A stretch of DNA of 64,000 nt, taken from contig JAYKKI010000090.1 in NCBI GenBank assembly GCA_039881145.1, forward strand, positions 7,599,501 through 7,663,500. Reading direction: 5' to 3'. The stretch comes from Druceiella hillmani (taxonomy: Eukaryota; Arthropoda; Insecta; Lepidoptera; Hepialidae). The position numbers and the translations under genes were made by a program. This document shows, piece after piece, positions 22,485 to 37,771 of the stretch. Positions within the stretch are counted from its first letter, which is position 1. Each line of letters opens with the position of its first letter. Below the pieces are notes generated by a model. The model was not told the origin of the DNA, made no database searches, and saw only the letters and a list, made by a program, of their open reading frames with translations.

Positions 22485-23685
22485 TTTATAAAACTCAATA
22501 ATTAATATTTCTAAAATTAGTATTAACAATATTTTCTCTATACCTAAAGGATACCATAAACTTAGAATGATTGGGAAGACGACCGCACGTATTTCCTCAT
22601 TTTCGCCTTATATCTTCGCAACTAAATTCAACACTGAATTTGATTCAAAAATAAAAAGCTGAAGTCGAGGAAGGTCGACTGCGAAACCTGTTCGGCACAA
22701 TTATATTTATATTCGGATTCCTATGAATGTGTGGTTGTAAATTTGTTATGAATCTTTTTATGTGGCACCAGGTGACGCACCAGCAATTCATATAATGCGG
22801 TGAAAATAGCGTTATAGTCAATATCTAACTGGATTGAGATTCGGGGAAACGCGTGATAATTTCATATCCCATCCAAGTTTTGGGGCCTCAAAAATAGCAA
22901 CATGTATTTGCAATGAGCTCCTTCGTGCCTCTACGAATACTGTCCCCGTTGTTAGAGTTTTGCACCGAAAGGTTGAATGACACCAAATTGTTTAGTTTTT
23001 CTTTCAAACGACTCTTTCAGTACTCTGACTTTTAAACTATGAGTTTGTTTTATTCGACCTGTGACAACGAATGTTGACCAAGAATGCCTACAATATGTTT
23101 TTTTTATAAATTTTATAACAAAGTACACGATACCATAAGTGTATATACTACATTAAATCTAGATTAAACGTTTTACTGTTTATTATGCATAACCTCCTTA
23201 ATGATCATGAAATTAAATGTGAAAGTAATCTGTCTTAATTTATGTAGATAAAATTTCCCTACAATATTGTAGTTGTATAATGAATAGTTTGAAAGGCATA
23301 ACGGTGGTTTTCAATATGTAAAATTAAACGTAAGTGTTAACAACGAACGTGTCAATGCGTGAAAAAATTTCGTCTGCCAGTGCGAAGCGGGAGCATATTG
23401 GTGCTAGGAACCACATTTGGTGTTAGCAGCTACTTATAGGAAATTTACACAGATTATGTAAAATATCAATCCAAAATTGAAGATAAATTAAAATATGTCT
23501 GAAAATGATTTTGCTTATGCTTATATTTTTGCTTATGACAAAAATTGTCCGCGATCCCTCTATTTTGTAACGTATATGAAATAATAATCCGCAAAAAAAT
23601 CATATTCTATAATGACAGATAAGGTTCATTTATACATTTCATGTAATCAAGTACAAAAATGTCGGATTCCATTTTTTAACTACGT
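22485..23685. other. noncoding stretch
   Basis: No gene recognised. Confidence 0.4.
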
Positions 23686-23689
23686 CTGT

Positions 23690-23830
23690 GAAAGACATAC
23701 CAGGCAATATAGTGAAATTAAGTAATGAAAAAATAAAAACAACCGGACAATTGCCGGTCCGGCTTGGGCATCGAGTGTTTCGTAGTTGGTTTGGACTGAA
23801 ATAACTTTATTGATCATAGGTCATCACAAA
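23690..23830. repeat. terminal motif of GGTTCCGTA-type repeat, opposite orientation
   Basis: AACCGGACAATTGCCGGTC, then CTTGGGCATCGAGTGTTTCG, aligns by eye with the reverse of the family end (ACCGGCCAAGTGCGAGTC...). Just upstream, TCTGTGAAAGACATACCAGG is a plus-strand family block, so the two are head to tail or nested. Confidence 0.45.
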
Positions 23831-24034
23831 CATGGACGACGGTAACACATTTTTAATAATACCTAACATAATTAATAAGAAATACCTATATATTATTGGG
23901 AAATTTAAAAAATTAAAACATCTAGTATTATCATTACATTTTTTCTACAACTGTGACTAGGATTCTAAAAACTCTGTTTTTTTTTATAATTCTAGGTTCA
24001 GCAATCTATAAATCTAATAAGAGGGATTATACCA

Positions 24035-26800
24035 GTGATTATAAAGGAACCCTTACTTTAAATCCTTAAAATTAGCCTTATAGAAATTTATAAAATTTTC
24101 GTCGGGTGTTTAATTGACAACATTTCCACCCCCAACGCCCAAAATTTTCATAAAATACTTTTGAGTTTTACCTGTTGACATATTTCCTACGTTAGCTGTT
24201 TTAAATTAATACATTAAATCTGTAAAATTTTATGGATATCATTCTAAAATGATAAAACTTGATTACATTAATGGACGAATGGATAATCCGGCGAACGACG
24301 AAATGATAAAATCGTGTTTGAAAACAGAACGTAAATAAAAGAAGAAAGGCTTAAAAAACAAATAATACCAAAAAAAAATTGAGCTCAAATTTAAACCTAT
24401 CGCAGCAAACAATCTTAACACGCGAATGCGTTTATTGAAAAGGAAATGTCGAACGTGCGTCGGCGTCCGAAGGAAGCACTTAAAAAGTTATGCTTTTTCC
24501 GGGTTTTCATCATCCGGTTACAATAAACAAGTGCTCCGAGGGTAGCCTCGAGTCGCTAATCCCGAGAGCGCAATAATAAGTTGTAAATATTTACTAAACA
24601 TTGTTATTATAGTGAAAGTTAAGGGAAAGAAATTAAATAATCACGGAATTCAAATATATGCAAATTTCATTATATTATGAGATTTGCATTCCGTGGTTTT
24701 TTGTTTTTTGTTAATTTTCCTTCCAGTTACGATTTTTCGATGAAACATATTGTCAAAGCGATAAAAAATATGTCTTACAACAATATTTAAGTTTAATTAA
24801 AAAGTTAAATCTTTATCGTTATGATCAGCTGAATAATAAAATTAACTTGGCGAAAATACAAGCCAAGCTAAAAAAATTATCCGAAAACCCAGAACTTAAT
24901 ACAAATTAAACAAAAATACGAAAAATAACGGGTGCTTTGTTGCAATTTCTAATACTAATTTTTAAATTCTCAATGAAATTTTTATATTAATTTTAGAGTT
25001 CTGTTCCATCATGGTCAACTGTCAGAATAGATTGCAATGTACTTCTATAGTGCATCTTTTTTAGCGACGTTTGAATTATTTTGTCACGTTATTAACATTT
25101 TGTAACGCTTGAGATAACAAATGCCGAGTAAATGTAATGTACGCATGAGTAAATGTAAAGAAATTTTTAAATTTTCATCCATCTACAGATGTCCCAATTA
25201 TTTAAAATTATATACACATATTGAAAATCAATGAAAATAAAATAATTTCTCAACTAAAAAATGAGAAAATAAAATTATAATTAAGAAAAAACTAAAAAAC
25301 CTGCTGACTTTTTGTCAATTACTTTAACTTTGTGAAAAAGGATTAAGTTAGCCTATGATTTTGAAATAACTTTATTAAGAACTATGACTTTGACATAATT
25401 TTTATTAGAAAGGGAGTACGTTCGACAAAATTGTGGAAAACAGCGTCCTTAGAAGTTTACCTACAATTTTTAAATACAACATAAAGTTTGTAGATGCTTA
25501 AGTTTGTACAGGACCCTCTTTATGTAAGCTCTTCTCATACGTAACAGGTTTTATTATCAACGCAATTAGGTTTATAAGCTTCTTTTTTTATAAAATATTC
25601 GTCGCTATTATTTTGAATTGATTCCATAACTAATGAAATTGATTCTAAATATTAAAGTAGTTTTGAAAACTTTGATTTGATTACGTTGCGAATATGTTCC
25701 TATTATAATATCGATTAGGTATGCTAATGAAGCGAGAGTATGGTAACTGCTCATTGATTGGTTATGCATACGAGTTCGCGGGTATGCACTGAACTCGTTG
25801 CAAACCGTTGCATCGGTTATTCAAAAATATGTGATGTTCGTATTTCTACATGGTTTATAGATAATGTACAGAAATGCGTTTTGCAATAATGCGAAATGTT
25901 AACAAGAGTTAATTATATAACGCGTTCCTAAATTTATAATTTCCCTCTTTCATATCATTGCACGATCTACTGACTGTTAAACTTAAAATTTTAATATTAT
26001 AACGGCTTGAGTTATATCAGGTAACGAAAACTGCCTCTAGCTTAATGTCTGATGTAAGAATTTATGTTCAATATTTTACGTTTAGAATTGCTATAGCTGA
26101 TCCTTAAAAACTGTACTCATTGCTGACTGAACATAATATTGATTAAATTACATTTATATATGAAATCTGATTTTATGAAGTAACTTACGGAGCCACGCCG
26201 AATTTAATATTTATTTCCATAATTTTCTAATGGATGACATTTTGCAGTTCGTCAATTGGTACTATGTCAAGTATCATTACTATGGAATTTAAACTATGTG
26301 AAAGATCATTACCAGAATATTGGTCTTGTGCAGAAGTTAATTGCCACTCATTATATTGATGTTCTTAAACAGTAAGACATTTTTTCCTTCGTTAAAAGCA
26401 TTATATTACCTTTGAAAAGTGAATAATAAATCTTGTTTACTATTAATAAATATTTATAGGTTAGTGGAATTTGTACTATGAAAAATATCAAAGACTTATA
26501 TTCAGAGAGGTTTGTTATTGAATTGCTTTTTTATCCAGAAATAGTTCATTTCATATGCCAATGTAGGTACGGCGAGGTGATGATATGATCCATTCAGATC
26601 TTTAAGTGTTTTATTGCATGGATAATTATTATCACCCCGCCGTTTATAATTTTCTAGTACATGAGAGATCAAAAATTTTCATAATTATATGTACAAACTA
26701 TCCGAGGAAATGTGAAATTTTATTTAACACGAAATGATTTAAATATTTCCCATTTCATGTTTCAAATTAGTTGTTAAATATGTGAGTTCCTTATTAAAAT
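24035..26800 (+). repeat. left arm (L) of a large inverted duplication
   Basis: The whole segment is repeated in reverse complement at 27817-30688. Matching anchors: 24100 with 30595 (ACACCCGACGAAAATTTT on the minus strand of L), 24440-24600 with 30100-30250, 25640 with 29005, 26000 with 28635 and 26590 with 28045. Divergence is visible as scattered substitutions and small indels. No gene recognised. The GC-richer block 24440-24600 is well conserved in both arms. Confidence 0.9.
24642..24695. repeat. conserved hairpin inside the L arm
   Basis: CACGGAAT (24642-24649) pairs with ATTCCGTG (24688-24695). Inside, ATGCAAATTTCAT pairs with ATGAGATTTGCAT with one mismatch. In the inverted copy (about 29990-30045) the same outer arms and an AAATTTCAT/ATGAAATTT inner stem are kept despite base changes. 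Confidence 0.7.
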
Positions 26801-27649
26801 AACTCAGAATAACATCTTATATATTTAGAATTTTCACTATATCTTTAATACCTTGACCTTTAAAACGCGGGTAAGTAACAATATTTAATAGGTCATAATA
26901 TAATCTAGACTATCCATTATAAGGCTAACTAAATATTTACGTTGTAATATTTTAACGCCCCTTAATGGTTATTAAAATACTTGATAAGTTATGATTTGAA
27001 TAAAATCGAAATAACTCGACGTTTAATCTCAAATATTTTAATAGCCTGCTTTCAGTTATTTTGGCTCCTGAAGTTAGGTTTAGAAATTATTTAATCTTCC
27101 TTAATGATGTAAACTTAAACTGTTTACTTTAGTACTGAAGCCTCCACGGTCTTAATGAACTGTCTTGTTTTTTCTCTTTTAGTGTTTTTTTTTTATTTTG
27201 ACGTTTGTTTGCGCTCTTTAATTAATTATTTTTCATTCATTTAGCTTTTGTTTGAGCAGAATTACAGTTGCGTTTTATCAATTCGGAGATGGAAAAAAAC
27301 GAACTTATTATTCATACATGCAATTCTACGTATCAAACTAAGTTGAAAACGTTAAGGAGCTATATGAACATTTTCAACTCTTTGATACAAAAGAAAACCT
27401 ATGGCGATACGTTGTGTGTTGCATTCTGTTTGCATATATGTAGGTTTAAATAAAGCGTATGTGTTATTCATAATAACAACTCTGTGCATTAAATTAAGTA
27501 GAAAATGTTAAGGAGTTTTCAGGTAATGCTTCGCTGTTTCTGAAAAAATAACTGTCAAAATTGCAATTCCAGTGAAAATAAAAAAGTTTGATATACAAAA
27601 TCGGCTGTATGATTAATAGATAGATTATTTGTTACATTTTATACAAATG

Positions 27650-27711
<62 letters not shown>

Positions 27712-27734
27712 ATATATACATATGTATGTATATA

Positions 27735-27809
<75 letters not shown>

Positions 27810-27816
27810 TATATAT
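26801..27816 (+). repeat. segment M, first copy
   Basis: Direct repeat of 30747-31760, and more distantly of 50570-51510. It includes a 54-codon ATG frame also open in the second copy. The base differences I compared between M1 and M2 there change amino acids, and copy 2 has a stop, so I read it as noncoding. It ends in an AT microsatellite. Confidence 0.85.
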
Positions 27817-27818
27817 AT
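27654..27818. repeat. (AT)n microsatellite
   Basis: TA tract interrupted near 27708-27738 by GTGTATATATACATATG. Tracts at 31615 and 51430 lie at the same place in the duplicated segments. Confidence 0.95.
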
Positions 27819-30746
27819 TTTAATAAGAAACTCGCATATTTAATTACTAATTAGAAACATGAAATGGAAAACATTTAAATAATTTTGTGTTAAAAAAAAT
27901 TTCTCATCTCCTCGGATAGTTTGTACTAATTATTATGAAAATGTTTGATCTCTCATGTACTAGAAAATTATAAACGGCGAGGTAATAATAATTATCCATG
28001 CAATAAAACACTTAAAGATCTGAGTGGATCATATCACCACCTCCCCGTACCTACATTGGCATATAAAATGAACTATTTCTGGATAAAAAAGCAATTCAAT
28101 AACAAACCTCTCCGAATATAAGTCTTTGATATTTGTTCATAGTACAAATTCCACTAACGCAGAAATTTTTATTGATAGTAAACAAGATTTATTATTCACT
28201 TTTCAAAGGTAATATAATGCTTTTAACGAAGGAAAAAATGTCTTACTGTTTAAGAACGTCAATATAATGAGTGGCAATTAACTTTTGCACAAGACCAATA
28301 TTCGAAGTTACTATTTTCATTAACTTCTTCTGGTAATGATCTCTCACATAGTTTAAATTCCATAGTAATGATACTTGACATAGATCCAATTGACGAACTG
28401 CAAAATGTCATCTATTGGAAAATTATGGAAATTAATATTAAATTCAGCGTGGCTCAGTAAGTTACTTCATAAAATCAGATTTCATATATAAATGTAATTT
28501 AATCAATATTATGTTCAGTCAGCAATGAGTACAGTTTTTACGGATCAACTATAGCAATTCTAAACATACAATATTGAACATAAATTCTTACATCAGACAT
28601 TAAGCTAGAGGGAGTTTTTGTTACCTGATATAACTCAAGCCGTTATAATATTAAAATGTTATGTTTGACAGCCAGTAGAGCGTGCAATGAAATGAAAGAG
28701 GGAAATTATAAATTAAGGAACGCGTTATATAATTAACTCGTGTTAACATTTCGAATTACTGCAAAACGCATTTCTGTACATCATCCATAAACCATGTAGA
28801 AATACGAACGTCACATATTTTTGAATAACCGATGCAACGGTTTGCAACGAGTTCACTGCATATGCGCAGATGCTTATGCATAACCAATCAATGAGCAGTA
28901 CCATACTCTCGTTTCATTAGCGCATCTGATCGTTATTCTAATAGGAGTATATTCGTAACGTAATCAAATTAAAGTGTTATGTTTTCAAAACTACTTTAAT
29001 ATTTAGAATCAATTTCATTAGTTATGGAATCAATCCACAATAATTGCGACGAATATTTTATCAAAAAAAGAAGCTTATAAACCTAATTACGGTGAAAATA
29101 AAACATGTTACGTATGAGAAGAGCTCACACGACGAGGGTCCTGTACAAACTAAAGCATCTACAAACTTTATGTTGTATTTAAAAATTGTAGGTAAACTTC
29201 TAAGGACGCTGTTTTCCATAATTTTGTCGAACGTACTCCCTTTCTGATAAACATTATGTCAAAGTCATAGTTCTTAATAAAGTTATTTCAAAATCATAGC
29301 CTAACTTAATACTTTTTCACAAACTTAAAGTTACTTTAAAGTAATTGACAAAAAATCAGCGGCTTTTTTTATTTTATTTTCTCATTTTTTAATTGAGAAA
29401 TTACTTTATTTTCATTGATTTTTAATATGTGTACATGATTTTACACAAAATGGGGATCTGCAGATGGATGAAAATTGAAAAATGTCTTTACATTTATTCG
29501 TGCGTTCGGCATTTGTTATCTCAAGGGTTACAAAATGTTGACGTGACAAAATAATTCAAACGTCGCCAAAAAAGATTCACTACAGAAGTACATTGCAATC
29601 TTTCCTGACAGTTGACCATGCTGGCACAGAACTCTAAAATGAATATAAAAATGTCATTGGGAATTTAAAAAATGGTATTAGAAATTGCAACGAGGCACTC
29701 GTTAATTTTCGTGTTTTTGTTTCATCGTGTGTTTCATTTGTATTATGTTCTGCGTTAATTTTAATTTTTTTTATTTAATTTTATTATTCAGCTGATCATA
29801 ACGATTAAGATTTTATGTTTAACTTTTTAATTAAACTTAAATATTGTTGTAAGACATAGTTTTTATCGCTTTGACAATATGTTTCATCGAAAAACAGCCT
29901 TTTAGGGTACTAAACAAACTTTTGCTGAAAATAATGTTCATATCGCAATCGTGACTGGAAGGAAAATTAACAAAAAGAAATTAAAAAACCACGGAATGCA
30001 AATACGTACAAATTTCATAATATAATGAAATTTGCATATATTTGGATTCCGTGATTATTTAATTTCTTTCCCTTAACTTTCATTATAGTAACAGCGTTTA
30101 GTAAATATTTACAACTTGTTATTGCGCTCTCGGGATTAGCGGCTCGTGGCGGCCCTCAGAGTTAGCACTTGTTTATTGTAACCGGATGGTGAAAACCCGG
30201 ATAGCGTTTAACTTTTTAAGTGCTTCTTTTGGACGCCGACGCACGTACGACATTTACTTTTCAATAATCGCATTCGCGTGGAAGAATTTAAGAAACGCCG
30301 TTGCTACCGAGATGTTTTGACTATCGACATTAGATTGTTTGCTGCGATAGGTTTGAAATTAAGATTAATTTTTTTTTGGTTTTATTTGTTTTTTAAGTCT
30401 TTTTGTTTTATTTACGTTCTGTTTTCAAACACGATTTTGATTTACCAAGTTTTATCATTTTATAATGATCCTCATAAAATTTCACAGATTTAATCTGTTC
30501 ATTTAAAACTATTAACGTAAGAAATATGTCAACAGGTAAAAGTCAAAAGTGTTTTTATGAAAATTTTGGGGTTTGGGGTGGAAATGTCTCCAATTAAACA
30601 CCCGACGAAAATTTTTTATTTTTCCATTTGTAATGTATCATTTTAAAGGGCTAATTATAAGGATTTAAAGAGTTTCTTTATAATAACTGTTGTGTCCATT
30701 TCATGTTTCTAATTAGTAATTAAATATGCGAGTTTCTTATTAAAAT
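27817..30746 (-). repeat. inverted arm (L') of the large foldback
   Basis: Reverse complement of 24035-26800. It starts with a 51-bp block (27817-27867) that is the exact reverse complement of 30696-30746, so the segment is bounded by perfect 51-bp inverted repeats. The equivalent block in L (26750-26800) has several differences. A stretch near 29897-29957 has no counterpart in L. Frames at 29044-29247 and 30278-30493 are not conserved in L. Confidence 0.9.
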
Positions 30747-31759
<1,013 letters not shown>

Positions 31760-31760
<1 letters not shown>

Positions 31761-34700
31761 GAACATGTTTCTTATATGTGGCTGTACACACTAATTTATT
31801 AAATAACCTAAAGACAACGCTTCTTTTATGTCTAAGATTATTAAATAATTGTCCATTCACATTGTACGTCTATAATGAGTTTTTCACCGTATATTACTCC
31901 TATTGATGAAGGAACCAGAGAAATCGAAAGTTGAATAAAAACAGGAAACGGGCTACCGATTCTTAAACTAATCAAATTGTCAAGTCGACAAGTTACAGTG
32001 CTCTGCACAGCAAATGTTTTTCAGCACTACAGTCCTGCCGTTGTGATCCCTAATGGGCCTTTTATGTGAGTCTCCAGTGTAATATACATTTATTTATGTC
32101 ATTTTCATTTCAATACAATGACTTAACAAACTCTCTTGCCAACGTGTAGTGTAATTATACACACACGTGTATACCGAGGCTGTATAATGCCACTTGATGG
32201 TGTGTGAGGTTCCACCCTTGGAGCCCCTTTTTCTGGTACAAGTATTTACAGATTGGTTACATTTCAATAAACCTAATTCGTTCAGTTTATAGTGTACCCG
32301 GTGTTGAAGAATGGGGTCGTAATGTAAAATTTATAAGTTAATAGAAGCGAAGGTATCTGAAATAAAGAATAAAGAAATGAAGTTAATTTATTTATCGTAT
32401 TACGTTCATCAATTCTTGATTCTCGACTGTCGTTTTAAGTCAAAAGTTTACGTTATTTTTTAGTCATTGTCTTGAAACTTGTCAACACCGATTGAAAATG
32501 AACCGTCTCAAATTTGCTTTTAATCTTCTTCCTCATGTTGGTCTATAAAGGGAAGTTAAAAAGTATGTATGTTTGTACATGTGTGTGCCGGTGCTTGTGT
32601 GAATGTTCCCGTGTATGCACGCGCGAGTAAAACATGACTGTTTAAAAAAACAATTTATTATTGAATTAATAATTATTGTTAAAATTTATCACAAATAAAT
32701 TTTACTTATCATTAAATAGTTACATTAATAGTTTAATTATGTTTAAAAATACCTTTCCCTTTTTTAAATAAAGTCATAGACACAGATATTAATAAAATTA
32801 CTTTCTTGAATGTCGGCTGTTTCATAAATTTTTATGCATAAAACATGTTTTAAAACATACTTTAAAAAAGTAACCTCGGTTAAGACATATTTTGACGTAT
32901 TCTTCCTGTCCGATAAGTTAAGAAACGGTGACAGGCTTTTAAGAGCGTCACTTGTGTCATACACTAGCTGTTCTATGTATTAGTTATTTGTTCTGTACAT
33001 ACCGTACCTGTACTAGCTAATTACTTGTCATTGCTCTTTTTTAAACTTGCACTTACCATACGGTTATAAGAAAGTAAAATGGGGACCAGCAACCCCTTTC
33101 GATGTTGCAAGGAGACAGAGTGTAAGTGAGGAAAATTAGAGGAAAACCGGTTGAAAACCATAGGAGCCTGTGAAAAATATACATAAATAGGCATAAATCA
33201 CACAAACATTGAACTTTGTAGATACCATAGGTTAAGAATTAATACGTGCGACATTCATTAAGATAAAAGTATTTGCGTCAGATTTTTTTAAATAACATAA
33301 TTTCTTTGTTCAAATAACTTTTAATTTAACAACTTATGAGAATTCCTAGGGTAGTGAGATAGAAGTCACCATTTATCAACGGTGTCCTTTATATCACTGC
33401 CATTATAATATTAATAAATTGATAATTACATTTACGACCTCTGAAGCACCCGGAAAATAAACGCTACGCTGGTGCCGTTACCTACTATAAACTAGCATAA
33501 TACTACTTTTCTAACAATAATACAAAATCAGTACATTGCATAGAAATAATAAGAAACCAAAAATGGACAAAATTTCATTGAAAATGGCTGTGAAATTTTA
33601 CATACGTCAAATGAACATACAAAAAGATAGGTAATTACTGGAGCAAATGACAAAAGAATAATTTTCCTGTTCACAATGAATTTTCCTATTCGCATTGCAG
33701 AATTCAATGATATAACTAAATTTTTTTGTAAGTAATGTTTTTGTGCCCCGTCGTACATTTTGTCAGTTTCAGAAAAAAAATTGTTTATTACAAAATTAAA
33801 AAAATAAATAAAAAAGAGATTTTACAACAAAAATAATTACGCGTAAAATAATGACACACACTTGCATTCGTTCAATAATTACAAACACAAGATTCAAAGG
33901 AAAGCACCATAAAATACAATTTTTAAAAAATCAAAGCGCTAAAAACAATTAAACTCTAGAGACGTCTGTATTATCATTCGATTACTTATTCCTTTCTCTT
34001 TCGTATGATGTATGTACATTATATAATTGTCTATATACTTATTTCATTTTAACCTGATTATTTACGTTTCAGTGGTGACAGTCGCAAACGGCCCAGCTAT
34101 AGGTCAGGGACCCTCGATGAGATAATATTTCTAAGGAAATTGCTACTTAATGTTTCATGAAATCAGATTAGGTGCATTATCTAAAAAACTAGAATGTATA
34201 TTTATTCCACCATTACTACCTAACCTATTGTCTATGACTAATTAGTTATTTTTTATGTTTATAAGTATGTAACTTAATTTCAAACCGGCGTTAAAACCAA
34301 CGACAGCAACTTAATTATAGTTATTAATCTTTCTAATACTACACCTATAGTTATGGTAGGCGTTTTTTGTCGACTCCGGCTGCTCTTCCCCTCCATTGAT
34401 TTTATATTGTTCTACATTATTTGAAGTGTTCAAATCTTTCCCATAATTCTTTAGAACACTGCACTGGCCCATATGCACAAGGGCAAGCTCTTTAAGTGTA
34501 CGAATCCTACAGCTGAAATACTACAAGAAGATTTCTTTCATAGATGTGTTTCAAATCGATTTCTTTTCTCAACATTTATTTATAATATTGGACTAAGGTG
34601 ACACAACTGTCCTTGCTACAAATAATATACTTTACCCTGTCTCTCGCAAGTACAAAATGATGAATTGTACTGGTCATTAATGAAAGACGGTACTTCATAA

Positions 34701-37700
34701 TCCGCTCCGATTCCATTTTATTGGAATACGTCGATCGTCGACTGTATAGATCATTGGGTTGTCGTTACAATTAATTGTCGCAACAAGGACGCATCCAAAG
34801 TTTAAAAGAAAGAAAAAATTTCATTTAAAGTCTGCATACATATATTATGAGCAATTTAATTAATTTATATATTAATGTTTATAATTTATAGTAAAATAAT
34901 AAGTTTGCCACAATCAAAATTAGGAAAGACGACCTTACTACTATTTACTCAAAATTTACCAGAACACTATAATAAATGTTAAAAATCTCATAACGCTCAC
35001 ATTTTTGTACTTGCAAATGATATTTTGCTGTCACATATATTTCCATAATTAAAAATAACATTAACACTTTTAAATAGCATAAACAAAATACGACGTACCT
35101 TGAAACGTTTACGTGTCCAAGTGTACACAGGACCGTTGTAGTGCTAGTTGTACTCGTACTTTAGAAGACTTTTTATTTGTTGTCTAGTCTAAGTTATTAT
35201 TTTGCTTTAGCGATGTCTATAATGTCAACATAAATAAAAGAAATAATTTTCTTAATTGAAAAAAGAACATACTTGTTATGAGAAACCGATATGCGTAATA
35301 ACCACCAATGAATAATATAATACCTATAAACTATGGGATTTTTTTCAAAGACGTGAGAATTATGTAATTGTTATAAAATATTGCAAATAGGGAAATATTT
35401 CCTAAGAATTTTCATAAATTTATCTGTGAAATACTTTCTCCAAAGGCAAACCGCTTGCTAACCATAGATTTATTGACAAAATGCCGTACAGTGACACTGC
35501 GTTAGTGTTACGTGGATAATACTGAAAAACGCCGAGGGCTTTTGTGTCACGTGAAAAAAAGATCCGGAAAATGCACCGGTAATATCATTCAAGAACATAA
35601 AAAAAATAATTAATTGCCAAATGCTATTGAATACTTTGCCTATTTATACTTCCAAATATTTGACACTTAACCTAACAGATCTGTATTCATAAGAAAATGT
35701 TTCCTTACCTTGAATCCATCGAATCAATAAGATACTTGTTTGCCTATGACCTTGGCTATGTTATTAAAACTAAATCGCTCCTCTAATTCCCAAATACCCT
35801 TTGGTTTTCTACGAAAAGTAATTTACTTGTTACTGTAAAACTTTGCAATCAATTAAATCCTGACATCGGGAAACTAACCTACATAAATATCTTCAAAGGT
35901 CGTCTGAAAAGTTTTACTTTTCTTAACGTTCTCTTTCTTCTGCATTCTTGTCGTTTTTCTATTCCATTGGTGTCAATATTTGTATTATAATTCTGTATTC
36001 CGTTTAAATTTGTTTGTGTTTACTTTCGTTATCCGATAGAGTTATATACAAACACTTTTCTTCTCTTGTTTTGGTTTATTACCTCTAGTCATGGACACCA
36101 GGTTTGGCGTTCTAAACAACAATCACCATTGACTGAAGATGGTTATATCGATGGTAATTAGTCAGATTCCATCGACCGTGTATTCTTTTATAATTTTTGG
36201 TTCTGTGGTTTTGGATGTACGTGCATGCAGTTTCTTACAAATGTTGGTAGATTTTCCTAAGGGAAATTTTCTTAATATAGCGATGTGTGATTAATTAAAA
36301 ATTCTCAAAAAAAATATATTCTTCAATTCCTCGCAACTAGCCTATCCAAATGTAATATAACCCAAACACCACACGGTGTATAAAAGTGAAAGAAAAATTC
36401 AGTTCCTTGAAACTAGCCCATTCATATGTAACGTAATCCAGACACCGTACGGTATATAAAACTAAAAAAAATATTTTTTGAGCTAATTTGCTTGCTTTAA
36501 AATTACCATAAAAATAGCAAAGCGTTTACTGCTCCAAAATAATGAAAAACGAACGATATTGATATATTTAGTCACTAAAAAGTTATTATGAACTTTATTC
36601 GGTTTTTATTGCAATTTTTTTTCTTATTACCAAAATTTTATTAATTAAAAATATAATAAATGCGCGTTTATGAAGGGGTACATTCTGGTTTGCATTATGG
36701 CCACAAGTTAAATTTAATTGTTTTTTCTCCTTTCTGACTGACAATTGCAGTATTGTTTGGTTTTCAAAAAAAACAGCTTTTTTTAGAAAAATTATGAGCC
36801 ATCATGGGATAACCGACAGATGTGAAGTACCTGATTTTTTTTATTAATATAGAAATATTTTTATTTTAATGAATTGAAAACGAAAAAACAAATATTAGAT
36901 AATTACTTAAGATAAAATAATAATTTAATTTTATTACATAATTTTTATGAAATAATTTATCAGAGAAATATTCTTTCACAGTCTATTGGGAATATATATT
37001 ATTTTTAATTTTATAAAACTGTTGGCCTACAAAACGCAAAGCTGCCTGAATTAAGTCAAAGAGCTGAAAAGACGCGAAGCCTATTTATAAGCACCATTAG
37101 ATATTTCTCGTCAAAACTTTGTTCTATTTCTAGACCCATTTTCGTCGTTTTCCTTTCCTCAAATAAGTCAAGTTGGCTGTAATTTTAGCAGATTTAAGGC
37201 AAGAAAAAGTTAATATTAGATGAGGTGTGAATAAATAGTGTAGAAAAATATTTTTGGGTAAAAAATCGCGTGAATATTGAACCTGATGTTTTGTAATAAA
37301 GAACTTTTGGTATTTCCGTTTTTTTTGTTTATGGTTTTCCGACCTAGTAATAGTCTATGCTAACGTATATCTATCCTCTTGTTCACTTCTACACTTGTGT
37401 GTAATAAGTGTTATCATGTTTTTGACGTCACACATTGCTGTATTTAGAAAAGTCTTCCAAACAATCTAATAATATCTTATTTGACATTTAATGCTTTCCT
37501 TACTATTTCCATTTTTAAAAATTTTCAAGTCTTATATTTTTATGATATGATTAAGCATATTAATAATAAATATTTGATATAATCTCATCTCGATTTTCAT
37601 TGCTTTTCCATGTTATGTTTATACAAGAGATGTTAACCTTTTAATTGATTTCAAAATAATTTTGAAGAAAAATAAATTCCAATTTCGTTTCGATTAGCCT

Positions 37701-37740
37701 ACTTTTGTCTCTTTTCTTCTCTTGCATATTAAATTACGCC
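31760..37740. other. copy-1 duplicated DNA, no gene
   Basis: All of this that I could align has a counterpart at 51805-60600. Frames at 32764-32964 and 33528-33758 are not kept in the partner copy. A GT-rich tract lies at 32562-32630. A stretch near 36000-36330 and another near 37000-37740 align poorly and may be copy-1 insertions or lost in copy 2. Confidence 0.6.
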
Positions 37741-37771
37741 AGATATGAAGGGCTATAAAAAAAAATAAAAA

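Noticed and set aside
27268..27453. Similar 61-62 codon frames in both M copies (27268 and 31226) as a conserved small protein
   Set aside because: Both rely on a non-ATG start. The base differences I compared between the two copies alter amino acids, and the third copy near 51250 has a stop, so there is no sign of selection on a protein.
29044..29247. 67-codon frame in the inverted arm
   Set aside because: The matching sequence in L (about 25400-25600, minus) is shifted and interrupted.
24035..30746. Foldback as a terminal-inverted-repeat DNA transposon with L arms as TIRs
   Set aside because: No transposase between the arms, no target duplication at the outer ends, and M occurs again outside, which fits duplication plus inversion better.
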